A stretch of DNA of 64,000 bases. Source: Mediterraneibacter butyricigenes. Lineage in GTDB: Bacteria > Bacillota > Clostridia > Lachnospirales > Lachnospiraceae. Under the pieces are notes generated by a model. The model saw only the letters and a program-made list of their open reading frames with translations. It was not told where the DNA came from and ran no database searches. A program made the translations under genes and the position numbers. The DNA lies in the NCBI RefSeq assembly GCF_003574295.1, contig NZ_BHGK01000001.1, positions 248,001 through 312,000 of the forward strand. The letters run 5' to 3'. Shown here piece by piece: positions 50,940 to 60,561 of this stretch; within the stretch, counting starts at the first letter, position 1, and the number at the start of each line of letters is the position of its first letter.

Positions 50940-52049
50940 ATGAGTGGATCAACATTTGGAACTTTCTTTCGCGTAACAACCTGGGGAGAATCCCACGGTC
51001 CTGCCATCGGTGCCGTTATTGACGGATGTCCGGCCGGACTTGCCTTAAGCGAAGAAGATATTCAAAAACATCTGGACCGTCGAAAGCCGGGCCAGAGCCG
51101 ATATACAACCAAACGCAAGGAGTCGGATAAAGTCCAGATTTTATCCGGTGTATTTGATGGGCGCACAACTGGTACCCCCATCTCTTTCATTGTTTTTAAT
51201 GAAGATCAGCATTCCCGCGATTATGGCAATCTCGCCACAACTTATCGACCGGGACACGCAGATTATACATTTGATCAGAAATATGGATTCCGGGATTACC
51301 GCGGTGGCGGACGTTCCTCCGGTCGTGAAACCATCGGTCGTGTAGCAGCCGGTGCTGTCGCTTTAAAGATTCTGGAGTCACTTCATGTCCAGTTGACGAC
51401 GTATTCCAGTTCCATCGGTCCGATTCATATACCTGAAGAAGACATGGATTTCTCTGTTATCTCGCAGAACCAACTTGCCATGCCCAACCTGGACTATGCA
51501 AAAAAGGCGGCAGATTATCTGGAACAGATAATGAAAGAACAGGATTCCTGCGGCGGAACTATCCAGTGTCGAATCAACGGACTTCCTGCCGGAATCGGCG
51601 AACCTGTCTTCGGCAAGCTGGATGCAACGCTTGCCAAAGCCATCATGTCCATCGGTTCCGTCAAAGCCGTTCAGATCGGAGACGGAATTCAGGTTGCTTC
51701 CTCCACCGGAAGCCAGAATAATGATGCATTTTATATAGAAGAAAACCAGATCGCAAAAAAGACCAATCACGCTGGTGGAATCCTGGGCGGAATCAGTGAT
51801 GGCAGTGAAATTCTGCTCACCGCATCCATCAAGCCCACCCCTTCTATCTCTCAGGTTCAGCAGACTGTAACCGACCAGTTGGAAGAGACCGATCTGGTGA
51901 TCAAAGGGCGGCACGATCCGATCATCGTACCGAGAGCCGTTGTTGTCGTAGAATCTATGGCAGCCTTGTCCCTCGTTGACCTTTTATTCCAGAACATGAC
52001 CAGTCGTATGGATAACTTTGTAGATTTTTACCTTAGAGGAGAACCATAA
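50940..52049 (+). CDS. aroC: Chorismate synthase
   Basis: A 369-residue FMN-dependent enzyme converting EPSP to chorismate. Motifs: [27 protein letters not shown] shortened here by rule to its core [44 protein letters not shown], and [16 protein letters not shown]. The ATG at 50940 has AAAGGAG eight bases upstream; a GTG at 50931 overlaps that site. One base separates its stop from potA, so an aromatic pathway gene heads a polyamine transport operon, an unusual pairing. Shikimate genes are not nearby. Confidence 0.95.
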   Translation: MSGSTFGTFFRVTTWGESHGPAIGAVIDGCPAGLALSEEDIQKHLDRRKPGQSRYTTKRKESDKVQILSGVFDGRTTGTPISFIVFNEDQHSRDYGNLATTYRPGHADYTFDQKYGFRDYRGGGRSSGRETIGRVAAGAVALKILESLHVQLTTYSSSIGPIHIPEEDMDFSVISQNQLAMPNLDYAKKAADYLEQIMKEQDSCGGTIQCRINGLPAGIGEPVFGKLDATLAKAIMSIGSVKAVQIGDGIQVASSTGSQNNDAFYIEENQIAKKTNHAGGILGGISDGSEILLTASIKPTPSISQVQQTVTDQLEETDLVIKGRHDPIIVPRAVVVVESMAALSLVDLLFQNMTSRMDNFVDFYLRGEP

Positions 52050-52050
52050 A

Positions 52051-53124
52051 ATGCCCAAAAAAATTATTGATATCGTAAATATATCCAAATCTTTTGATGA
52101 CAATCTTGTCCTGGATGAATTAAATCTTTACATCCGGGAAAATGAATTTCTGACACTTCTTGGTCCCAGTGGCTGCGGTAAGACCACGTTGCTTCGTATC
52201 CTCGGCGGATTTGAGACCCAGGATCAGGGAGACATTATCTTCGAAGGACAGAATATCAATGCCCTTCCCCCGAACAAACGTCAACTCAATACCGTTTTCC
52301 AGAAATATGCGCTGTTCTCCCACATGACCGTGGCCGAAAACATCGCGTTCGGACTGAAGATCAAAGGCAAGAGCAATGCCTACATCAAAGACAAGATCCG
52401 CTACGCGTTAAAGCTTGTCAATCTGGACGGTTACGACAACCGTACCACTGACTCTTTAAGCGGTGGTCAGCAGCAGCGAATCGCGATCGCCCGTGCCATC
52501 GTAAACGAACCGAAAGTCCTGCTTCTGGATGAGCCTCTTGGTGCATTGGATCTAAAGCTCCGTCAGGATATGCAGTACGAGCTGATTCGTCTGAAAAACG
52601 AGCTCGGTATCACCTTCGTCTATGTCACCCATGATCAGGAGGAAGCCCTGACCATGTCCGACACCATCGTCGTCATGAACCAGGGTTATATCCAGCAGAT
52701 CGGTACTCCGGAAGACATTTACAACGAACCGCAGAACGCTTTCGTGGCAGACTTTATCGGTGACAGCAACATCATCAAAGCTACCATGGTAGAGGATAAA
52801 GTCGTAAAAATGTTAGGGGCAACCTGGCAGTGTGTGGATGTAGGTTTCGGAAAGAACACACCTGTGGATGCAGTTCTGCGCCCGGAAGACATCGATCTGG
52901 TAGCTCCGGAAGAAGGAACTATCCAGGGCGTCGTTACCCATCTGATCTTCAAGGGTGTTCATTATGAAATGGAAGTCCTTGCAAATAACTATGAGCTTTT
53001 AGTTCACAGCACAGATATGTTTCCTGTCGGAACCGAGGTTGGAATTCATGTGGATCCTTTCGATATCCAGATCATGAACAAACCGGAATCCGAAGATGAG
53101 GAGGCCGTCAATGTGGAAGAGTAG
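52051..53124 (+). CDS. potA: Spermidine/putrescine ABC transporter ATPase
   Basis: A 357-residue ATPase energising polyamine uptake. Walker [10 protein letters not shown] (38-46), signature LSGGQQQR (about 137), Walker [14 protein letters not shown]-loop YVTHDQEEA, and a C-terminal TOBE domain (about 280-345). ATG at 52051 after AGAGGAG. Directly after aroC and overlapping potB by 14 bases. Confidence 0.95.
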   Translation: MPKKIIDIVNISKSFDDNLVLDELNLYIRENEFLTLLGPSGCGKTTLLRILGGFETQDQGDIIFEGQNINALPPNKRQLNTVFQKYALFSHMTVAENIAFGLKIKGKSNAYIKDKIRYALKLVNLDGYDNRTTDSLSGGQQQRIAIARAIVNEPKVLLLDEPLGALDLKLRQDMQYELIRLKNELGITFVYVTHDQEEALTMSDTIVVMNQGYIQQIGTPEDIYNEPQNAFVADFIGDSNIIKATMVEDKVVKMLGATWQCVDVGFGKNTPVDAVLRPEDIDLVAPEEGTIQGVVTHLIFKGVHYEMEVLANNYELLVHSTDMFPVGTEVGIHVDPFDIQIMNKPESEDEEAVNVEE

Positions 53125-53929
53125 AAAAATTCTGACCGGACCTTATCTTCTCTGGTCCATCGCATTTACCATTCTTCCGCTCCTCATGATCGTTTACTAC
53201 GGCATGACCACGGAAAAAGGACGTTTTACCTGGAGCAACCTGGCGCAGATCACCACACCTGAGAACTTAAAAGCTCTTGGACTGGCTTTACTTCTGTCTT
53301 TTGTGAGTACGGCAATCTGCCTGATCCTTGCCTATCCGCTGGCAATGATCCTTTCTGAGGCAAATGTAAACCAGACCAGTTTTATTGTTCTGATCTTTAT
53401 TCTTCCGATGTGGATGAATTTCCTGCTTCGAACACTTGCATGGCAGAATCTGCTGGAAAAAAATGGGGTCATCAACACCATTCTGACCTTTTTCCACCTT
53501 CCGGCTCTTTCTCTGATCAACACACCGGGTGCCATCATTCTGGGAATGGTTTATAACTTCCTTCCTTTTATGGTACTTCCTATCTACAATGTGCTGGTCA
53601 AAATTGACCGGGATGTGATCTCTGCCGCAAAAGATCTGGGAGCCAACAATCTTCAGACGTTTTCCAAGATCATTCTGCCTTTAAGTGTGCCGGGGATCAT
53701 CAGTGGAGTTACCATGGTCTTTGTTCCGTCACTGACCACGTTCGTAATTTCAGATTTGCTGGGCGGAAGCAAGATCCTTCTGATCGGAAATGTAATCGAA
53801 CAGGAATTTAAGCAGAGCAGCAACTGGAATGTGGGAAGCGGACTTTCCCTGGTTCTGATGATCTTTATCATCGCCAGCATGGCTCTGATCGCAAAATATG
53901 ATAAAGACGGGGAGGGGACAGCATTCTGA
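53111..53929 (+). CDS. potB: Spermidine/putrescine ABC transporter permease PotB
   Basis: A 272-residue permease starting [19 protein letters not shown], with six membrane segments. The EAA loop that contacts PotA is [24 protein letters not shown]. The ATG at 53111 follows GAGGAGG and lies inside the end of potA. A longer frame start at 53096 is less well placed. Its stop overlaps the next ATG by one base. Confidence 0.94.
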   Translation: MWKSRKILTGPYLLWSIAFTILPLLMIVYYGMTTEKGRFTWSNLAQITTPENLKALGLALLLSFVSTAICLILAYPLAMILSEANVNQTSFIVLIFILPMWMNFLLRTLAWQNLLEKNGVINTILTFFHLPALSLINTPGAIILGMVYNFLPFMVLPIYNVLVKIDRDVISAAKDLGANNLQTFSKIILPLSVPGIISGVTMVFVPSLTTFVISDLLGGSKILLIGNVIEQEFKQSSNWNVGSGLSLVLMIFIIASMALIAKYDKDGEGTAF

Positions 53930-55809
53930 TGAAAACATTTTTAAAAAGATTTTATCTCATCCTGATTTTTATTTTACTGTACGCTCCCATCGTTACTTTA
54001 ATGGTTCTGTCCTTCAACAGTTCCAAGTCCCGTTCCAAATGGGGCGGATTTACCTTTAAATGGTATATTTCCCTGTTCCAGAACCAGGATATCATGAACG
54101 CACTGTACACTACGTTGATCATTGCATTTTTGTCCGCACTGATCGCCACTGTGATCGGCACTGCTGCCGCCATTGGCATGCAGGCTCTAGGAAAACGGTT
54201 TCGGACCTTCATGATGGGCGTCACCAATATCCCGATGCTCAACGCCGACATTGTAACCGGTATCTCCATGATGCTGTTGTTTATCGCCCTTCGATTCTCT
54301 CTGGGATTTACCACGATTCTGCTGGCACATATCAGTTTCAACATTCCTTACGTGATCTTAAGCGTATTGCCCAAACTGAAACAGACCAGCAAACACACTT
54401 ACGAAGCCGCACTGGATCTGGGCGCTTCTCCCATCTATGCATTTTTCAAGGTGGTATTCCCTGATATCCTTCCGGGTGTATTTTCCGGATTCCTTCTGGC
54501 ATTTACCATGTCACTGGATGATTTTGTTATCACCCACTTTACCAAAGGTCCGGGAGTAGACACTTTATCCACCAAGATCTATGGAGAAGTCCGAAAAGGA
54601 ATCAAGCCGGAAATCTACGCGTTGTCCACTCTACTTTTCCTTACAGTGCTGTTGCTTTTGATCTTGTTAAATACTGCACCGGACAAAAAAGATCCAAAGA
54701 CATCCAAAGCAAAGCCTTTATCCAAAGGACGGAAGGCTTCCAACTTTGTGTTCCGCCGGGTGGTTCCTGCCATGATTGCTCTCACCGTTCTTTTCGGCGG
54801 TATTTACTACGGAACCAAAAACGGAGTTGCCGGTGATAACCAAGTTATCGTATATAATTTCGGAGAATATTTAGATCCTGATGCCATCGAGATGTTTGAA
54901 GAAGATACCGGTATCGATGTGGTATACGAAGAATACGAAACCAACGAAATCATGTATCCAAAGGTTGAATCCGGTGCCATCGCCTATGATGTGGTGTGTC
55001 CGTCCGACTATATGGTACAGCGTATGATTGACAACGATCTTCTGGCCGAAATCAATTTTGATAACGTTCCGAATATCAAATATATTGACGATGTTTATCT
55101 GGAACATTCCCAGGAATTTGATCCCGGCAACAAGTATTCTGTCCCTCACCTCTGGGGAACCGTCGGAATCCTGTACAACACCTCCATGGTGGATGAACCG
55201 GTAGACAGCTGGGGAATCTTATGGGATGAAAAATATAAAGACAGCATCCTGATGCAGGACAGCGTCCGTGACGCCTTCGGAATCACCTTAAAATATCTTG
55301 GTTACTCCATGAATTCCACAGATCTGGATGAACTGGAAGAAGCAAAGGAAATGCTGTTGAAACAGAAACCTCTGGTTCAGGCTTATGTCGTGGATCAGGC
55401 AAGGGACAAGATGATCGGAAATGAGGCCGCACTGGCTGTGATCTATTCCGGAGAAGCCCTTTACTGCCACACAGAAAATCCGAATCTGGAATATGTGATT
55501 CCAAAAGAAGGTTCCAACCTCTGGATCGACTCCTGGGTCATTCCGAAAAATGCGAAGCATAAAGAAAATGCGGAAGCATTTATCAACTACATGTGTCAGC
55601 CGGAAATTGCAAAAATGAATTTTGATTATATTACCTATTCCATTCCGAACTCTGCCGGACAGGCATTGATCGAAGAACCGGAATATCGCGAAAGCCAGAT
55701 TGCCTTCCCTGATATCGATACGCTTACCAATTGTGAGACGTTCCATTATCTCGGGCCAAAAAACGATGCCATTTATAACAAACTCTGGCGCGAAGTCAAA
55801 TCCAAATAA
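53929..55809 (+). CDS. potCD: PotC-PotD fusion: polyamine permease joined to its substrate-binding protein
   Basis: A 626-residue single chain. Residues 1-250 form a PotC permease with six membrane segments and an EAA loop (EAALDLGASPIYAFFKVVFP, about 159-178). A basic linker (251-276) and a seventh membrane segment (about 277-295) lead into a PotD-type periplasmic-binding domain (304-626). That domain opens with VIVYNFGEYLDPDAIEMFEE and has the polyamine-contact style segments YDVVCPSDYMVQRM and WIDSWVIPKNAKH. No signal peptide or lipobox precedes PotD, so the extra helix must export and tether it. Fused forms are known in Firmicutes. ATG at 53929 overlaps the potB stop. Confidence 0.95.
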   Translation: MKTFLKRFYLILIFILLYAPIVTLMVLSFNSSKSRSKWGGFTFKWYISLFQNQDIMNALYTTLIIAFLSALIATVIGTAAAIGMQALGKRFRTFMMGVTNIPMLNADIVTGISMMLLFIALRFSLGFTTILLAHISFNIPYVILSVLPKLKQTSKHTYEAALDLGASPIYAFFKVVFPDILPGVFSGFLLAFTMSLDDFVITHFTKGPGVDTLSTKIYGEVRKGIKPEIYALSTLLFLTVLLLLILLNTAPDKKDPKTSKAKPLSKGRKASNFVFRRVVPAMIALTVLFGGIYYGTKNGVAGDNQVIVYNFGEYLDPDAIEMFEEDTGIDVVYEEYETNEIMYPKVESGAIAYDVVCPSDYMVQRMIDNDLLAEINFDNVPNIKYIDDVYLEHSQEFDPGNKYSVPHLWGTVGILYNTSMVDEPVDSWGILWDEKYKDSILMQDSVRDAFGITLKYLGYSMNSTDLDELEEAKEMLLKQKPLVQAYVVDQARDKMIGNEAALAVIYSGEALYCHTENPNLEYVIPKEGSNLWIDSWVIPKNAKHKENAEAFINYMCQPEIAKMNFDYITYSIPNSAGQALIEEPEYRESQIAFPDIDTLTNCETFHYLGPKNDAIYNKLWREVKSK

Positions 55810-55846
55810 CCAAATCTAAAAACATGTATTGATGAAAACCATTATC

Positions 55847-55984
55847 CTCCCGCAAAAGGAATGCATAAGGGAACATCCGAAGCCCCAGTACTTTCTGAGA
55901 GCAAGCGCGAGCACCGCTCGAAGAGGCTCTCTCTATGGGGCGAAGGCAAGCGTAAGCGGTTCCCGTTGCAACCTTTTGTGGGAG
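55847..55984. repeat. 138-bp nested inverted-repeat element, candidate structured RNA or MITE
   Basis: Five nested stems can be drawn: 55847-55859 with 55972-55984 (13 bp, one wobble), 55869-55874 with 55959-55964 (gggaac/gttccc), 55882-55887 with 55936-55941 (gcccca/tggggc), 55897-55902 with 55926-55931 (gagagc/gctctc), and 55908-55912 with 55916-55920 (cgagc/gctcg, loop ACC). It lies after potCD. There is no gene in it and no U tract. Not matched to a known RNA class. Confidence 0.6.
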
Positions 55985-56012
55985 AATTTCTGAGACATTA
56001 TATCCAAATCGT

Positions 56013-56061
56013 ACCACGCTTTTATCACGCAACACCATTTTTACCACGCATTTGCCACGTT
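56013..56061. repeat. 30-bp-period direct repeat of paired CACGC sites
   Basis: accacgcttttatcacgca (56013-56031) recurs as accacgcatttgccacgtt (56043-56061). Each copy holds two CACG cores 11 bases apart, one helical turn. The 55810-56123 gap otherwise holds the nested repeat and a terminator. Confidence 0.5.
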
Positions 56062-56100
56062 TTCCTGTGCGTTTCTATGGTGTTAAGTGGGACAGATCAT

Positions 56101-56142
56101 AAAAAATAACGGATATCTCCGGCTTACAGCCGGAAACATCCG
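56101..56142 (-). terminator. Terminator overlapping the nucleoside kinase stop codon
   Basis: CGGATGTTTCCGGC and GCCGGAGATATCCG pair around the loop TGTAA, whose TAA is the stop codon (56124-56126), followed by TTATTTTTT on the minus strand. Confidence 0.85.
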
Positions 56143-57779
56143 CCTCCTATAAATTCTCTGACCAACGATGTGTTTGGTACATATTCACTTCCGATTCCCA
56201 CGAAATAATCCAAAAACTTCAACAATCTCTTTGCTTCCACGTATTCCGGACTTTCTTTTTCCACTCCAAAAAGCAGTGGCTCTACATGTTGCTTTAATAC
56301 AGCCAATTCATAGATCAGTGCCGAATTAAACATCACATCCGCTTCTTCCTGATATGGGAAAATATTCTCTTCCTCCCCTCTTCTTACCGAGCCCCACATT
56401 TCTATGGTTCTCTGGGCAGAAGTCCCTCTGGTTCTTGCATCTCTTACGATCCGCCGGATCAGTCGTCCGTCTGTACTCGGAATTCGGTTATGTTCATCAA
56501 TGTTCAACTGGGTCAGCGCACTGATATAAATCTTAAATTTATTCGCATCTGAAAGACCTACTGTCAGTTTCGGATTCAGGCAATGGATTCCCTCGATCAC
56601 CAGGATATCACGTTCTCCCAGTTTCTTTGGTTTTCCCACATATCTTCTGCGTCCCAGTTCAAAATCAAAGGTCGGAAGTACCACTTCTTCTCCATGCAAC
56701 AGCTTCTGCATATCTTCATTGAATCCTGCCACATCAATGGCTTCCAGACATTCGAAATTATATGCTCCGTTTTCATCTTTCGGAGTCTTCTCCCGATCCA
56801 CAAAATAATTATCCACGGAAATCGGATGCGGTCGTTTTCCTTCTGCCTTCAGTGCGATAGACAATCTCTGTGAAAATGTGGTTTTCCCGGAAGAAGAAGG
56901 TCCTGCAATCAGAACAAACTTAATTTCCGGATCTGCTGCGATCGTTCTTGCAATCTCAACAATCTTCTGCTCCTGGTGTACTTCTTCCACCAATACTGTC
57001 TCCAGCATATTATTGGAAGTCACCTGATCGTTCAAATCTCCTACCGTACGGATATTCTGAAGATCTCCCCATTTTTTTGCATCTTTTAACACATGGAACA
57101 GTTTTTCCTGAGGTGCAAATTCCGGAATTTCCGTAGGATTTTCTGCAGTTGGGAGCTGAAGTACAAACCCTTCATCATAAGGATACAATTCAAAATATTT
57201 CAAATATCCTGTATCTGGCACCATATAGCCATAATTATAATCCTCATATCCATCTATATCATAGATATTCACTTTCGAAACTCTCCGGTATTCAAACAAA
57301 TGCTCTTTATCATGCATGTTATGTTCCCGAAACATTTTTACAGCATCTCTTGTATGTACAGAACGTTTGTGGAAAGGTACCTTCTGCTCCACCAGTTCTC
57401 TCATCCGCTTTTCCACCTGATCCAGAAAATCCCGATCCGGCTTTTTCTCCCCATCCAACGTACAGTATAGTCCTTTACTGATAGAAAATTGAATCCGTAC
57501 GCCAAGACCAGATATATCATGAATGGCCTTGAGCAACAGCAGACACATACTTCTCTTGTAAGTCTCATATCCCACGCTCTGCCGCGTTGTAACAAAGGAC
57601 AGTTCACAGTCTTCTTCCAGCGTCTTGTTCAGTTCCTGGAGGTAATAACCATCTTTGAACACCAGAACAATCTCACTATCATATTCCGGCTGATACTCCT
57701 GTGCAATCTTTTGATAGGTCATTCCCTTTTCATACCAGCATACCTTTTCTCCTATCGTCACCGCAATCTTTCCTTCCAT
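56124..57779 (-). CDS. Nucleoside kinase with TGS, ThrRS-like second domain and uridine kinase domain
   Basis: A 551-residue protein starting MEGKIAVTIGEKVCWYEKG. The N-terminal TGS domain (about 1-60) and a threonyl-tRNA-synthetase-like second domain (about 60-240, with MFREHNMHDKEHLFEYRR) precede a uridine kinase domain. Its Walker A is GPSSSGKTTFSQR (about 295), with ISVDNYFVDREKTP and DILVIEGIHCLNP. The architecture is widespread in Clostridia; the kinase substrate is uncertain. The ATG at 57779 has GGGAG upstream. It overlaps nothing but lies 41 bases after nif3. The stop codon lies in the terminator loop. Confidence 0.92.
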   Translation of the reverse strand: MEGKIAVTIGEKVCWYEKGMTYQKIAQEYQPEYDSEIVLVFKDGYYLQELNKTLEEDCELSFVTTRQSVGYETYKRSMCLLLLKAIHDISGLGVRIQFSISKGLYCTLDGEKKPDRDFLDQVEKRMRELVEQKVPFHKRSVHTRDAVKMFREHNMHDKEHLFEYRRVSKVNIYDIDGYEDYNYGYMVPDTGYLKYFELYPYDEGFVLQLPTAENPTEIPEFAPQEKLFHVLKDAKKWGDLQNIRTVGDLNDQVTSNNMLETVLVEEVHQEQKIVEIARTIAADPEIKFVLIAGPSSSGKTTFSQRLSIALKAEGKRPHPISVDNYFVDREKTPKDENGAYNFECLEAIDVAGFNEDMQKLLHGEEVVLPTFDFELGRRRYVGKPKKLGERDILVIEGIHCLNPKLTVGLSDANKFKIYISALTQLNIDEHNRIPSTDGRLIRRIVRDARTRGTSAQRTIEMWGSVRRGEEENIFPYQEEADVMFNSALIYELAVLKQHVEPLLFGVEKESPEYVEAKRLLKFLDYFVGIGSEYVPNTSLVREFIGGGCFRL

Positions 57780-57819
57780 ATTCCGGCACTCCCTTCTGCA
57801 TGAATCTCTTTTCTGCCAG

Positions 57820-58602
57820 CTAAATTGTTTGAAACGGATGGCAAACCTGTGCACATTTCACCTGTATCTCCGGCAGTTGTTCCTGAAAATACTTTTTCAT
57901 ATCTTCCATAAACATATATTCCGTTCCATAATGTCCTGCATCAATGATCGCAAGATCACGCGCCACCGCATCAATCCCCTCATGATGGCCGATGTCACCG
58001 GTGATCAGAACCTGTGCTTTCTTTGCAATCGCTTCGTCGATTACACTCTTTCCAGATCCCGGACAAATCGCTGCTCTTGTAATTTTCATCTCCAGATCTC
58101 CGAAAACCCGTGCATCCGGAAGTCCGAAGCCTTCTTTCACAAGCTGAGTACATTCTCTCAGACTTTTGGCTGTTTCCAGATTCCCGATCTTTCCGATTCC
58201 TTCTTCTCTCTCTTCGACAACCGCTGTCACTTCCAACACCTGAGGATCTTTCAGGTTTAATTTCTCTGCTGCCAGATCTGCCATTCTCTTCACATCATAA
58301 TTGGTATGCATTGCATAATAATTCAGATCATTCTGCAACAGCTTGACCACCCTTCTTCCGATAAAGTCCTGATCCGTCACAGATTTCATGCCGCTGAAAA
58401 TCAGCGGATGATGTGTCAGAAGAAGGTCTGCTCCCCAATGAATCGCATCCTCAATTACTTCATCCAGCGCATCTACTGCCAGATAAACCTTCTCAATCTC
58501 TTTGTCTTTTCTTCCCACCAACAGTCCCACGTTGTCAAAGTCCAACGCAGCTTGTTTCGGACACAACATTTCCAGTTGGCCGGTCAATTGATCCCATTCC
58601 AT
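57820..58602 (-). CDS. Nif3-like dinuclear metal centre protein (YqfO/YbgI family)
   Basis: A 260-residue Nif3 family protein. Metal ligands are seen in LLLTHHPLIFSG and DAGHYGTEYMFMEDM, with GDIGHHEGIDA between. It lacks the YqfO insertion domain of Bacillus (about 370 residues), so it is the short form. Function is not firmly known; members form hexamers with two metals per active site. ATG at 58602. It starts 15 bases after the trmK stop, the standard trmK-nif3 pair of Firmicutes. Confidence 0.94.
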   Translation of the reverse strand: MEWDQLTGQLEMLCPKQAALDFDNVGLLVGRKDKEIEKVYLAVDALDEVIEDAIHWGADLLLTHHPLIFSGMKSVTDQDFIGRRVVKLLQNDLNYYAMHTNYDVKRMADLAAEKLNLKDPQVLEVTAVVEEREEGIGKIGNLETAKSLRECTQLVKEGFGLPDARVFGDLEMKITRAAICPGSGKSVIDEAIAKKAQVLITGDIGHHEGIDAVARDLAIIDAGHYGTEYMFMEDMKKYFQEQLPEIQVKCAQVCHPFQTI

Positions 58603-58617
58603 GTTTCATTCCTCCCG

Positions 58618-59331
58618 TCATTCTTGACGAATTCTCGAAAGCGCACTTTGAATGACTTCCAGCTCCTCTACAATCTGTTTTTTTCTTTCCCGGATTCTCT
58701 CAGAATCTTCTCTTTCCAGTCTTTGGAGAATCTCTTCGCAGATCTTCTGTTCCCTTCTTAAATATTCCAGCAACACGGGATGTTTCTGTTCCAGAAGACG
58801 CTTTCCAAATCTCAATTCTTCTGTGGTCCAGCTTTCCTGCCTGCATTTTTCTTTCTGATTCGGAAGCACTTTCATCATCGGATAATATTTTCCATCCTCT
58901 TTTACCATATCTTCCTGTATGATAAAAAAACCTTCCTCCAAAAGAAAGGTTCTGACTTTTTCCAGTTCTGACTGTGGCTGAAGCACACATTCCTGCAGAG
59001 AATCTGCAACTTCACGGCTCTCTGAGAGAATCTTTATCACGAGACCTCCGCCCATGCCCGCAATCACCGCACACTGTACTTCTCCTGTTTTTAATTCTTT
59101 CATTCCATCCGAAAGTCTTGTCTTAAGTTCTCCGTCTGTGAGGAGTTCCCCGATATGCTTCCTGGCCCGTTCCAACGGTCCCACATTGATATCCATGGCA
59201 ATTCCGGATGGATTTTTTCCTTCAGATAACAGGTACACCGGAACATACGCATGGTCTGTTCCGATGTCTGCAATCCGAAGTCCCGGCGTCACAAGATCTG
59301 CGACTGCCTGTAATCGTTTCGATAATTCCAT
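58618..59331 (-). CDS. trmK: tRNA (adenine(22)-N(1))-methyltransferase
   Basis: A 237-residue SAM-dependent methyltransferase (YqfN) for m1A22 in tRNA. The SAM site is RIADIGTDHAYVPVYLLSEG (about 19-38), followed by AMDINVGPLERARKHI and VIAGMGGGLVIKIL with the family's conserved GMGG. The C-terminus is a long charged coiled coil (about 165-237). ATG at 59331. It lies 57 bases after rpoD in the usual Firmicutes order. Confidence 0.95.
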   Translation of the reverse strand: MELSKRLQAVADLVTPGLRIADIGTDHAYVPVYLLSEGKNPSGIAMDINVGPLERARKHIGELLTDGELKTRLSDGMKELKTGEVQCAVIAGMGGGLVIKILSESREVADSLQECVLQPQSELEKVRTFLLEEGFFIIQEDMVKEDGKYYPMMKVLPNQKEKCRQESWTTEELRFGKRLLEQKHPVLLEYLRREQKICEEILQRLEREDSERIRERKKQIVEELEVIQSALSRIRQE

Positions 59332-59388
59332 ATCCTGCTCTTAATTTTCCTGTTCTGCTATCTGTTTTTATCCTTCTTTATCAGTGGA

Positions 59389-60501
59389 TTAATCCAGATA
59401 ATCTCTTAACTTTCTGCTTCTGCTTGGATGACGCAGTTTCCGAAGTGCCTTTGCTTCGATCTGACGGATACGCTCTCTGGTTACATCGAATTCTCTTCCC
59501 ACTTCTTCCAGAGTTCTTGCTCTTCCGTCGTTCATACCGAATCTCAGCCGGAGTACTTTCTGTTCCCTTTCTGTCAGAGTATCCAGCACCTCATCCAACT
59601 GTTCTTTCAGAAGGGTAGCTGCTGCCGCTTCTGCCGGTACCAGCACATTGTCATCCTGAATAAAGTCACCCAGATGGCTGTCTTCTTCCTCGCCGATCGG
59701 AGTCTCCAGAGATACCGGTTCCTGTGAAATCTTCAGGATCTCTCTGACACGTTCTACCGGCATATCCAGTTCTGCTGCGATCTCTTCCGGCGTGGGCTCA
59801 CGTCCCAGCTCCTGAAGCAACTGTCTGGACACACGGATCAGCTTGTTGATCGTCTCTACCATATGCACCGGAATACGGATCGTTCTCGCCTGATCTGCAA
59901 TGGCTCTCGTGATAGCCTGACGAATCCACCATGTTGCATAAGTACTGAATTTGTAACCTTTATGATAGTCAAATTTCTCTACGGCTTTGATCAGGCCCAG
60001 GTTTCCTTCCTGAATCAGATCAAGGAACAACATTCCGCGTCCCACATAACGTTTTGCGATGCTGACAACCAGTCGTAAGTTGGCCTCTGCCAGCTTCTTC
60101 TTCGCTTCCTCGTCTCCGTCTTCCATTCTCTGCGCCAGTTCAATCTCTTCATCAGCAGAAAGAAGCGGAACCTTACCGATCTCTTTCAGATACATACGAA
60201 CCGGATCCTCGATACTGATTCCGTCCGGAACGGAAAGATCGATCTTTTCCATATCCACTTCGTCTTCTTCATTCAGAATGATATCGTCATCATTGACATC
60301 ATCTGAGTCATCACTGATTCGAAGGACATCAATATTGTTTGCTTCCAGACGTTCATAGACAGTCTCCATCTGTTCCGCATCCAGTTCCATATCCTGGAAA
60401 AAGTCATTGATTTCCTGAAGTTCCAGAATACTTTTCTTCTTTTTGCCCCATGTCACCAACTCTTTTAACTTTTCTTCGAATTTCTGTGTGTTTTCTTCCA
60501 T
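59389..60501 (-). CDS. rpoD: RNA polymerase primary sigma factor
   Basis: A 370-residue housekeeping sigma-70 (SigA). Region 1.1 is short. Region 1.2 is [20 protein letters not shown]. Region 2 has [26 protein letters not shown] and the -10 recognition helix [16 protein letters not shown]. Region 3 follows. Region 4 has [31 protein letters not shown]. The ATG at 60501 follows AAGGTAGG. It recognises the TTGACA/TATAAT promoters seen across this window. Co-transcribed with dnaG. Confidence 0.98.
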   Translation of the reverse strand: MEENTQKFEEKLKELVTWGKKKKSILELQEINDFFQDMELDAEQMETVYERLEANNIDVLRISDDSDDVNDDDIILNEEDEVDMEKIDLSVPDGISIEDPVRMYLKEIGKVPLLSADEEIELAQRMEDGDEEAKKKLAEANLRLVVSIAKRYVGRGMLFLDLIQEGNLGLIKAVEKFDYHKGYKFSTYATWWIRQAITRAIADQARTIRIPVHMVETINKLIRVSRQLLQELGREPTPEEIAAELDMPVERVREILKISQEPVSLETPIGEEEDSHLGDFIQDDNVLVPAEAAAATLLKEQLDEVLDTLTEREQKVLRLRFGMNDGRARTLEEVGREFDVTRERIRQIEAKALRKLRHPSRSRKLRDYLD

Positions 60502-60561
60502 GTGTCCTACCTTCCTTGCCCGCAAGCCTCATCCTTCGGGCTGTCTTGTTTTATTTTAACC

